From Eshraghiella sp045129695 (lineage in GTDB: Bacteria > Bacillota > Clostridia > Lachnospirales > Lachnospiraceae), in contig JBGVJZ010000013.1 of NCBI GenBank assembly GCA_045129695.1, forward strand, positions 1 through 64,000: a stretch of 64,000 bases of DNA, in the 5' to 3' direction. Below are positions 43,772 to 50,898 of this stretch, piece after piece (position 1 is the first letter of the stretch; each line of letters starts with the position of its first letter). Below the pieces are notes generated by a model. The model was not told the origin of the DNA, made no database searches, and saw only the letters and a list, made by a program, of their open reading frames with translations. The translations under genes were made by a program, and so were the position numbers.

Positions 43772-44698
43772 ATGAAAAAAAAAGGTTATATTATAATTGC
43801 AAACTTAGTACTTTCTCTTATTATTATATTAGCTACTTGTTTTCACTTCTTTAAACGTAGAGAATCCTTACCATTAATAGAAATTAGTTTCCCTCAGTAT
43901 GCAGGTGAAATAAATAAGGATATTGAATTTATTGTTAATATTGATACTAAATGTGATATAAAAAATCAATCTATACTAAACGAATTTTATATAACAGATA
44001 ACCAAAATTTTGAAAAAAATATCGACACAATTGCTACATATTATAATGTAGATAAAAATCAAACTACAACAGAAGATGTAACAATTAGAGGAAATAATAA
44101 AAAAAATATAACCCAATATGGTAACACTTCCTTTAAATATACAAATAACGCCCTCACCAAAAAGGAAGTAACGCTTAGTGACTCATATTGTATATCAATT
44201 GCATCCGAAGAATTAAAAAAAATTGATATATACTCCGATGATTTAGAATGTTATGGTGTTGGATACGACATACAAACAGACTTACAAACAGGAGAAGAAA
44301 CCATAATCGCCAAAACTGTATATTTTGAAAGAAAAATAGATAATATTCCCATCGAAGGAAACTCAAAGATATCTATATCAATAATTAATGAAGGGAAAAT
44401 AAGCTCTATCTATTGCGGATATAGTGAGATATGTGACACATATAATGTTAATAAATCCAATATTTTAACAATAGAAAAAGCTCTAGAGTCTTGTAAAAAT
44501 TTAAATGGATATATAGAACTACCTGATAATACTGATACAGTATTAATTAATAATATTGAATGTGTTTATTGGGAAGACTCTGCTCCCAATAGCCGTAATA
44601 ATACAATCCAACCTGTTTATAAGATTACAGGACAAGCATATTGTAATGGAAAATATTGTGGCGAATTTGTAGCTATTGAATCAGCATTAAAAAAGTAA
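43772..44698 (+). CDS. Membrane-anchored extracytoplasmic protein of unknown function
   Basis: 308 residues: one N-terminal membrane segment (YIIIANLVLSLIIILATCF), then a Thr/Asn-rich beta-type ectodomain. The layout, with TVYFERKIDNIPIEGNSKI and IQPVYKITGQAYCNGKYCGE, resembles PepSY or YycH/YycI-like domains in outline, but I cannot name a family. It follows the secreted caspase-like protein by 12 bases with AAGGAG, so it may be its inhibitor, chaperone or anchor. Confidence 0.65.
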   Translation: MKKKGYIIIANLVLSLIIILATCFHFFKRRESLPLIEISFPQYAGEINKDIEFIVNIDTKCDIKNQSILNEFYITDNQNFEKNIDTIATYYNVDKNQTTTEDVTIRGNNKKNITQYGNTSFKYTNNALTKKEVTLSDSYCISIASEELKKIDIYSDDLECYGVGYDIQTDLQTGEETIIAKTVYFERKIDNIPIEGNSKISISIINEGKISSIYCGYSEICDTYNVNKSNILTIEKALESCKNLNGYIELPDNTDTVLINNIECVYWEDSAPNSRNNTIQPVYKITGQAYCNGKYCGEFVAIESALKK

Positions 44699-44709
44699 GG
44701 ATGATCTTA

Positions 44710-45279
44710 ATGAAAAAAATATTTGCAGCTTTTTCTACATTATTGATTGACTTTTTTATCTTTGCAGTTTTATGGAATAGTACTTTCTCTATAATTTCAG
44801 AGAATGACAAATGGTTCTTTATTGCGTTTGTAATTATTTTTGTTATATTTACATTTATATTTTTTAAAAGTAAAAAGAATTTTATTCCATATATATTATC
44901 AGCCGTTTTCTGTATTATGACGCTTACATCTCTTTTAATTTACAGAAACTGGAATAAACAGGGCTTTGAAATAAAACCTGACAGAGTAGATTATATTGAA
45001 TATTACACATCAGAAAATGATACCACCTATATATATAATGACATCAACTCCGAACAGATTTCAAATTTTATTGAATTATATAATTCTTCTAATTGTATTA
45101 AACGTTGGGATAACGGCGGCAGAATCGGAACGCCCGAGAAATATATAAGAATTTTTTTAACCGACACAACCAAAGTCGTCATTGAAGAAGACGGATGCAT
45201 TGACATAGCCGGCAAAACATTTAAAACCACCCTTACATTAAAAGAACTGTTGGAACAGCTTGAAACCAATAATAATTAA
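44710..45279 (+). CDS. Membrane protein of unknown function
   Basis: 189 residues. Three N-terminal membrane segments (about 5-25, 35-52, 60-80) lead to a soluble C-terminal domain (from about 90) with a RIFLTDTTKVVIEEDG beta pattern. The ATG at 44710 is chosen over one nine bases upstream because AAGG is at proper distance. It closes the three-gene cluster and is followed by a strong terminator. Confidence 0.65.
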   Translation: MKKIFAAFSTLLIDFFIFAVLWNSTFSIISENDKWFFIAFVIIFVIFTFIFFKSKKNFIPYILSAVFCIMTLTSLLIYRNWNKQGFEIKPDRVDYIEYYTSENDTTYIYNDINSEQISNFIELYNSSNCIKRWDNGGRIGTPEKYIRIFLTDTTKVVIEEDGCIDIAGKTFKTTLTLKELLEQLETNNN

Positions 45280-45285
45280 TAACAC

Positions 45286-45318
45286 GCTCGCGTGCATAGA
45301 TTGCGCGCGAGCATTTTT
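45286..45318 (+). terminator. Terminator of the three-gene cluster
   Basis: GCTCGCG (45286-45292) pairs with CGCGAGC (45306-45312), followed by ATTTTTTATT. Confidence 0.8.
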
Positions 45319-45343
45319 TATTCAGTATACACATTTTCGCCCT

Positions 45344-45823
45344 TCAGACTTTCACTCCTATCAGTACACCGGCTAAGACAGCCAAAGCAAAAGGCAAAAA
45401 AACAACAATCAAGGCAATTATTCCACATAAATTTTGCCCCGGAGTCTCATCCATGCCATACAGTTTATTAGAATTATCAATATAATACAAATCAATTTCT
45501 TTAGGCGGGTCACAATGAAACTTGGTACGATACTTTAAGGTTCTGCCGTTCAATTCACAGATATATGTAGCCCTCCAGTCAAATGGTGCTTCATCTCCAT
45601 ACGGATACGCTGATTTAAGCTTTGCATGCACGATATGATTTTTACCTACTGCCACTTCACGTTTATGTTCGCCTCTTCGGTAAATTTTAACCAATATCTT
45701 ACATTTAATAATTATTACATAACTCAAAACAAATACAGCCCACACAACCGCCCATTTAGCCCAATTGACCGGGTCATCTGAAAAAAATCTTATAAGCGCC
45801 TGTTTAACATCATCTAATGTCAT
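45344..45823 (-). CDS. Membrane protein of unknown function
   Basis: 159 residues. A first membrane segment (WAVVWAVFVLSYVIII) follows a short helix; a soluble middle domain (KILVKIYRRGEHKREV to YYIDNSNKLYG) is DUF3592-like in feel; and a C-terminal membrane segment (GIIALIVVFLPFALAVLAGVL) ends the protein. The start at 45823 follows GGAGGTGACAG. It lies after the LURP-one-like gene. Confidence 0.6.
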   Translation of the reverse strand: MTLDDVKQALIRFFSDDPVNWAKWAVVWAVFVLSYVIIIKCKILVKIYRRGEHKREVAVGKNHIVHAKLKSAYPYGDEAPFDWRATYICELNGRTLKYRTKFHCDPPKEIDLYYIDNSNKLYGMDETPGQNLCGIIALIVVFLPFALAVLAGVLIGVKV

Positions 45824-45848
45824 CGCTGTCACCTCCATAATAATTACT

Positions 45849-46325
45849 TTAATCGTTCCTTGAGCATTTCTCAGCATCAATAGCCAGTACAAACATCAAC
45901 GCCAGCAATGCGTCATTTGGATTAACCACATCTATTGAGTAGGTATCCGTCCAGTTAAACAGCTCCTTCGTAACCGTCGCAACAAGACCGCCCTCTCTGT
46001 CATAAATTTCATAGTCCCACTCCATGAAATGCCCCTCAACATGCCAGCCGTTGAAGTCAAAATCATATTTGGGCGGAGTAAAAAAAGTAAATTCCTTGTT
46101 AATCTTACCAAGATATTCGTCATTAACATACAATTCAAAGCTCGGAAGAAAAGTAAAAATCACTTCCTTAATTGTGCCGACATGTCTGTCGCAGTTGTCC
46201 AGGATATGAAGGCAATGTCCCCAGCTAAACTGACCCTCAACGCTGAAAATAACTTTTCCGTATTCATCAAAAATATCATAGCAGTCCAGCCATGAAAACA
46301 TTCTTTCCTTAAATAATAATTTCAT
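45849..46325 (-). CDS. LURP-one/YxjI-like protein
   Basis: 158 residues with the repeated beta pattern of LURP-one-related/YxjI (Tubby-like) proteins: YDIFDEYGKVIFSVEGQFSWGH, VGTIKEVIFTFLPSFELYV and YEIYDREGGLVATVTKELF. These bacterial members have no proven function; phospholipid binding has been proposed for the fold. GGGAGG precedes the ATG. It may be read in one unit with the metal operon, only 14 bases upstream. Confidence 0.75.
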   Translation of the reverse strand: MKLLFKERMFSWLDCYDIFDEYGKVIFSVEGQFSWGHCLHILDNCDRHVGTIKEVIFTFLPSFELYVNDEYLGKINKEFTFFTPPKYDFDFNGWHVEGHFMEWDYEIYDREGGLVATVTKELFNWTDTYSIDVVNPNDALLALMFVLAIDAEKCSRND

Positions 46326-46339
46326 AATATCCCCTCCCG

Positions 46340-46642
46340 TTATTCTTCAATATGCTCCCTGCCCTGGGCAATTATTGTCTTTACATGCTCATCTGCAAGT
46401 GAGTAGAAAATAGATTTGCCCTCACGGCGGCTTTTGACTAACTTGTTCTGTTTAAGTATTTTTAACTGGTGGGAAATGGCTGACTGCGTCATATTGAGTG
46501 CCTGTGCCAAATCGCATACACATAACTCTTCCTCGAACAATACAAAAAGTATTCTGATTCGGGTTGTGTCACCAAACACCTTAAAAAGCTCCGCCAAATC
46601 ATATAATTCCGTTTCATCACACATTTCAAATTTCTTATCCAT
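46340..46642 (-). CDS. ArsR/SmtB-family metal-sensing repressor
   Basis: 100 residues. The winged helix is plain: LFKVFGDTTRIRILFVLFEE, ALNMTQSAISHQLKILKQNKLVKSRREG. The ELCVCDLA segment carries a Cys pair in the alpha-3 position used by CadC/ArsR-type sensors, and a His and Glu cluster near the C-terminus could form the alpha-5 site. It is the last gene of the efflux operon and probably binds the inverted repeat at 48862-48887, releasing it with Zn or Cd. Confidence 0.9.
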   Translation of the reverse strand: MDKKFEMCDETELYDLAELFKVFGDTTRIRILFVLFEEELCVCDLAQALNMTQSAISHQLKILKQNKLVKSRREGKSIFYSLADEHVKTIIAQGREHIEE

Positions 46643-46655
46643 TTATGTCACCCTC

Positions 46656-48551
46656 TTATAAATTTTTGACTCTTAACGCCCTTATCGCATTAAGCACCGC
46701 AATGACCATGACTCCTACATCCGCAAAAATGGCAAGCCACATATTGGCAATTCCCAATGCACCGAGAATCAGGCATATCCCTTTAATTCCGAGTGCAAAA
46801 TAAATATTCTGATAGACAATTCCCATACATTTACGTGCAATCTTAATTGCCTTCGCAATCTTAAGCGGGTCATCGTCCATAAGTACCACGTCTGCAGCTT
46901 CAATTGCCGCATCTGAACCAAGAGCACCCATTGCGATACCAATATCCGCTCTTGATAAAACAGGCGCATCATTAATTCCATCACCTACAAAAGCAAGGTT
47001 CTCCCCTTTACGCTTTGCAGACAGAAGTTCTTCAACCTTCACAACCTTATCCTCAGGAAGTAAATCACTGTGCACCTCTTTAATTCCAAGCTCTGCTGCC
47101 ACCTTATCTGCTGTCTTCTTAACATCTCCGGTAAGCATTACAATTCTTGAAACACCATTTTTGCCAAGTGCTGTAATGGCGTCTTTAGCAGTAGTTTTAA
47201 TTACGTCAGATATCAGTATGTGACCTGCATATTCGCCATCAACAGCCATATGAACAACCGTACCCATTCCATGACAGTCCATATACTCTGCCCCGATTTG
47301 TGCCATAAGCTTTGAATTACCGACCGCTATTACTCTTCCCTCAACTGTTGCAACAACTCCATGACCGCTTATCTCCTGCACATCACTGACAAGAGTTCTG
47401 TCAATATTTTTACCATATGCCTTTTGAAGGCTTATACTGATTGGATGGGTAGAATGACTCTCTGCCAGTGCTGCATAACGGAGAAGTTCTTCATCATTCA
47501 TTGTGCTATAATGAATTCCCGTTACTTCAAAAACACCCTTTGTAACGGTTCCTGTTTTGTCAAAAACAATACATCCTGTTTTGGCAAGTGTCTCCAGATA
47601 ATTTGAACCCTTAACAAGAACTCCCTGATTACTTGCACCACCTATTCCGGCAAAAAAACTAAGCGGTACACTGACTACCAATGCACAAGGACAGCTTATT
47701 ACAAGAAAAGTAAGTGCTCTGTATATCCAGTCACCCCATGCAGGATTATTATCAGTAAAAATAATTGTAACTAATGGCGGTAGCAAAGCTAACGCCAAAG
47801 CGCTTATACATACAATTGGAGTGTAATATTTAGCAAATCTTGCGATAAAATTCTCACTTCTTGATTTCTTTGAGCCGGCATTTTCCACCATATCCAGAAT
47901 CTTAGAAACTGTAGAATCTCCAAACTCCTTAATAGTACGAATCTTGATAAGTCCGGTAAGATTAATACATCCGCTTATCACCTCTGCACCCTCACCAACC
48001 TCTCTTGGAACACTTTCGCCGGTAAGAGCACCGGTGTTCAAGGTTGTGCTACCTTCTATTATAATTCCGTCAATAGGAATTTTCTCACCCGGACATACAA
48101 CAATTATATCGCCTACTGCGACCTCGTCAGGATCAACCTTTTCAAGCTGACCATCAGCCTCAATATTGGCATAATCAGGTCTTATGTCCATTAATTCACT
48201 GATATTTCTGCGGCTCTTGCCGACTGCATAGCTCTGAAAAAGTTCTCCAATCTGATAGAACAGCATAACAGCAACAGCTTCCTTATAATCTCCATCCTTA
48301 TACAGACCAAGCGCAAGTGCTCCCACAGTTGCAATCGCCATGAGGAAATTCTCATCAAACACCTGTCTGTTAAGAATACCCTTAAACGCCTTCCTTAAAA
48401 TATCATATCCGATTACAAAATATGGAATCATATAAATTCCAAACCATATAAAACGGTTAAGTGGAAAGAAATGCTCCACTATAACGATTGCAACCATCAA
48501 AACAACTGTAATAATTATTCTGTAAAGCACCTTTTTCTGCTTCTTATTCAT
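46656..48551 (-). CDS. Heavy-metal P1B-type ATPase (Zn/Cd type)
   Basis: 631 residues. It has the membrane CPC in SCPCALVVSVPLS, TGES, the phosphorylated Asp in DKTGTVTKG, an HP motif (HSTHPIS) and GDGINDAPVL, and begins with basic residues and two membrane helices rather than an HMA domain, which is encoded separately upstream. The CPC and the C-terminal membrane pair fit Zn/Cd/Pb exporters. The ATG at 48551 is preferred over an upstream TTG. It pumps metal out of the cell. Confidence 0.93.
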   Translation of the reverse strand: MNKKQKKVLYRIIITVVLMVAIVIVEHFFPLNRFIWFGIYMIPYFVIGYDILRKAFKGILNRQVFDENFLMAIATVGALALGLYKDGDYKEAVAVMLFYQIGELFQSYAVGKSRRNISELMDIRPDYANIEADGQLEKVDPDEVAVGDIIVVCPGEKIPIDGIIIEGSTTLNTGALTGESVPREVGEGAEVISGCINLTGLIKIRTIKEFGDSTVSKILDMVENAGSKKSRSENFIARFAKYYTPIVCISALALALLPPLVTIIFTDNNPAWGDWIYRALTFLVISCPCALVVSVPLSFFAGIGGASNQGVLVKGSNYLETLAKTGCIVFDKTGTVTKGVFEVTGIHYSTMNDEELLRYAALAESHSTHPISISLQKAYGKNIDRTLVSDVQEISGHGVVATVEGRVIAVGNSKLMAQIGAEYMDCHGMGTVVHMAVDGEYAGHILISDVIKTTAKDAITALGKNGVSRIVMLTGDVKKTADKVAAELGIKEVHSDLLPEDKVVKVEELLSAKRKGENLAFVGDGINDAPVLSRADIGIAMGALGSDAAIEAADVVLMDDDPLKIAKAIKIARKCMGIVYQNIYFALGIKGICLILGALGIANMWLAIFADVGVMVIAVLNAIRALRVKNL

Positions 48552-48586
48552 ACTATGCCCTGCCTTTCCTCCCAAAAGCCTTAATC

Positions 48587-48805
48587 CTACAAGTAAATCT
48601 CGCAGTCATCCTCAACCTTCTTACAATTTTTAAGAACATCCTTCATTACTGCTGCCACATCCGCACCTTCTTCAAATTCCACGCTCATCTTGAGTGCCAT
48701 AAAATTAACCGTGGCATCTTTAACTCCCGTTGTCTTCTTAGCGGCCTCCTCCATTTTGTTAGCACAGTTAGCGCAATCCACTTCAATTTTGTAAGTTTTC
48801 TTCAT
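48587..48805 (-). CDS. Stand-alone HMA metal-binding protein
   Basis: 72 residues with the HMA fold: YKIEVDCANCANKMEEAAKK carries the CxxC (Cys10, Cys13), then GVKDATVNFMALKMSVEF and EDDCEIYL, with a further Cys near the end. It is first in the operon, 35 bases before the ATPase, and takes the place of the ATPase's missing N-terminal domain. It probably delivers metal to the pump or buffers it. AGGAGG precedes the ATG. Confidence 0.9.
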   Translation of the reverse strand: MKKTYKIEVDCANCANKMEEAAKKTTGVKDATVNFMALKMSVEFEEGADVAAVMKDVLKNCKKVEDDCEIYL

Positions 48806-48861
48806 AATCCAATCCTCCTGATTTTAAAATTTGATTTTAAATTTGCAACTTGTTTGCATTT

Positions 48862-48932
48862 TATGAACATTTGAATAATTGTTCATATGTTTGATATAAT
48901 TATAGCACTTGCATATTATATGTCAAGTGCTA
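48862..48932 (-). promoter_or_regulatory. Promoter and ArsR-type operator of the metal operon
   Basis: On the minus strand TTGACA (48921-48926), 16-base spacer and TATAAT (48899-48904). TATGAACA/TGTTCATA (48862-48887) lies over the likely start of transcription and matches SmtB/CzrA-type operators with its TTCA core. A second inverted repeat, TAGCACTTG/CAAGTGCTA (48903-48932), encloses the -35. Confidence 0.75.
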
Positions 48933-48971
48933 TTTTAATATTATTTAATTTCTACTAAAATCCACAAACTT

Positions 48972-49850
48972 TTACCAGCACAGAACCTCTGCCCCCGTCT
49001 CTGTTACAAGAACCATAATCTCCCATTGTGCTGAAGGCATTCCATCTTCTGTATATACCTCCCAGTCATTATCCGGATCAACGCATATATCCTCTTCACC
49101 CATATTAACCATCGGTTCAATGGTAAAAATCATTCCCGGAACAAGCAGCATCTCAGTCCCCTTCACACTATGATATCCAACCCAAGGTTCCTCATGGAAC
49201 TCAAGACCTACACCATGTCCGCCGATTTCCCTTACAATGGAATAACCATTCGCATACGCGTGGTCATGAACTGCCTGACCCATATCTCCAAGGAATCCCC
49301 ATGGCTTAACCGCTTCAAGACCTTTCTGTACGCATTCCTTGGTAATCTCCACAAGTCGTTTCTTCTCAGGGCTTACATCCCCAATGCAAAACATTCTTGA
49401 AGAATCTGAAAAATATCCGTTAAGTATTGTGGAACAGTCAACATTAATTATGTCTCCGGACTTAAGAATTACATCCTTGGAAGGAAAGCCATGACATACC
49501 TGGTCATTAACAGATGTACATACGCTGTAAGGATATCCCTGATAATTAAGCGGAGCGGGAATTCCTCCCATTTCAGTAGTCATATCATATACTATCTTAT
49601 CAATTTCAGCGGTATTCATTCCCTCATGAATATGCTGCTCAATATAATCAAGAATTGCTATATTAATCTTGCAGCTTTCCTTAATTTTCTCAATCTGCTC
49701 CGGTGTCTTAATAATATGTCTTGGCGGTACTACTGCGCCCTGCCTCGCATACATCATAATCCTGTCATCCATACGCTCATGACATGTCTTATATTTGCGA
49801 CCACTGCCACACCAACAAGGGTCATTACGTCCAATCTTTTTCTCAATCAT
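48972..49850 (-). CDS. map: Type I methionine aminopeptidase with N-terminal SEC-C zinc motif
   Basis: 292 residues. The SEC-C motif (GRNDPCWCGSGRKYKTCH, about 7-24) could contact the ribosome. The catalytic domain has the metal ligands Asp in NVDCS, Asp in GYFSDSS, His in GGHGVG, Glu in FTIEPM and Glu near the end (SAQWEIMVL). It removes the initiator Met from nascent proteins. The SEC-C extension is common in Clostridia. The ribosome site is separated from the start by a hairpin, described at 49861-49887. Confidence 0.95.
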   Translation of the reverse strand: MIEKKIGRNDPCWCGSGRKYKTCHERMDDRIMMYARQGAVVPPRHIIKTPEQIEKIKESCKINIAILDYIEQHIHEGMNTAEIDKIVYDMTTEMGGIPAPLNYQGYPYSVCTSVNDQVCHGFPSKDVILKSGDIINVDCSTILNGYFSDSSRMFCIGDVSPEKKRLVEITKECVQKGLEAVKPWGFLGDMGQAVHDHAYANGYSIVREIGGHGVGLEFHEEPWVGYHSVKGTEMLLVPGMIFTIEPMVNMGEEDICVDPDNDWEVYTEDGMPSAQWEIMVLVTETGAEVLCW

Positions 49851-49860
49851 AATATAAACC

Positions 49861-49887
49861 GTTTCAAGTCAGCTTGAAACTCCTTTC
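49861..49887 (-). promoter_or_regulatory. Hairpin between ribosome site and start of map
   Basis: On the minus strand GAAAGGAG is followed by GTTTCAAG-CTGA-CTTGAAAC and then about ten bases to the ATG at 49850. The site is too far from the start in linear distance but would be well placed if the 8-bp hairpin forms. The ribosome site shares its last bases with the stem. Confidence 0.55.
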
Positions 49888-49895
49888 TGTTTCAA

Positions 49896-50678
49896 TCAGG
49901 CTTTATTATATACCAAAAAAAGATTACACGCAACAAAGCTCTTTTTAATTAACTTAAACGCCTCGTCGCTAATATCTTCAATACTTCCATCTTCTATTAA
50001 GCGCGAGCTCCACACCTTAGCACTTTTCAATCCGGCTTCTTCCCAAAGCTCACATTCAATACTAATCATGTCACCATCAGTAAAACCGACAAGTACCGCA
50101 ACATCTTCCACCATATCAGGATGAGGATATACACATATCGGTTCATCATCCACAATAATAAAATTATCATTTCCTGCCACCAGAAAACGTCCGATAAGTG
50201 TTACCTTCTCAGGCTCAGGTAAGCATATTTCATATTCTGTTGTCGTCTCCGGCTCAAGCCAGCCCATCTCCTGTAGAGACTTTATTACATCTTCACTGAT
50301 TTTCTCAAGTTTTCCACCTTCTATTGCTTCTGCATAATACACATTAGTCTGTCCCGGATATGATTCCATTATATTATCACACCATATTTTAATCACTGCA
50401 CCATCTGAAAACTCCTCAAAAATATCTTTATCATTTGAGTGATTTGACATAGCAATCGGAGAATTGTCCACAATAATTAAAGGTGTTCCGGATTTTGAGT
50501 TATAAAAATATCCGGTAAGTTCCATTAAATTATCAGGATATTCTGTTGGATTCTCAATAACAATACTCGACTCCCCTCCATTGGCAAATGTATCCCCCTG
50601 TCCACATTCAATACGCTTCCATGTACATCCCGTGAAGACAAATATTAAACTTAATATAATTAATACTACTTTTCTCAT
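49896..50678 (-). CDS. Lipoprotein of unknown function
   Basis: 260 residues with a signal peptide and lipobox (FVFTGCTW, Cys near 18). The mature protein has two related beta-rich halves: LMELTGYFYNSKSGTPLIIVDNSPI and KVTLIGRFLVAGNDNFIIVDDEPI, each followed by a GDMI/GAVIKI-type strand and an acidic helix, so an internal duplication is likely. The family is not known to me. GGAGG precedes the ATG. Its promoter matches the ECF sigma operon's, so it is a likely regulon member responding to envelope stress. Confidence 0.7.
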   Translation of the reverse strand: MRKVVLIILSLIFVFTGCTWKRIECGQGDTFANGGESSIVIENPTEYPDNLMELTGYFYNSKSGTPLIIVDNSPIAMSNHSNDKDIFEEFSDGAVIKIWCDNIMESYPGQTNVYYAEAIEGGKLEKISEDVIKSLQEMGWLEPETTTEYEICLPEPEKVTLIGRFLVAGNDNFIIVDDEPICVYPHPDMVEDVAVLVGFTDGDMISIECELWEEAGLKSAKVWSSRLIEDGSIEDISDEAFKLIKKSFVACNLFLVYNKA

Positions 50679-50712
50679 AAAAATCCCTCCAATTTAATTT
50701 GTTTTTCATCTA

Positions 50713-50742
50713 TTATTCGTTTATAGGGAAAAAAACTCTCAC
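50713..50742 (-). promoter_or_regulatory. Putative ECF promoter of the lipoprotein gene
   Basis: GTGAGAGTTTTT (50731-50742), 11-base spacer and CGAATAA (50713-50719) on the minus strand, identical in motif and spacing to 41298-41327. Confidence 0.65.
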
Positions 50743-50790
50743 AAAAAATAGAAATTTAGCTTTACAGTAAAAGCACGTTCTCACTTGATT

Positions 50791-50845
50791 GCATACGCAG
50801 CAGTACTAAGGCGCTAAAATACAGGGCCTTAGTGCCGGCGTATGC
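50791..50845. repeat. Large imperfect inverted repeat
   Basis: GCATACGC...GTACTAAGGC and GGCCTTAGTGCC...GCGTATGC pair over about 20 bases with small bulges around a 10-base loop. No T-run follows on either side, so it is not a plain terminator. Confidence 0.5.
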
Positions 50846-50857
50846 TCGCACAAAAAA

Positions 50858-50889
50858 CTCCACGAACCCATTCAAACAGATTCGTGGAG
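50858..50889 (-). terminator. Terminator of the large surface protein gene
   Basis: CTCCACGAA (50858-50866) pairs with TTCGTGGAG (50881-50889), followed on the minus strand by TTTTTTG. It lies ten bases past the stop. Confidence 0.85.
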
Positions 50890-50898
50890 TAGTAAATT

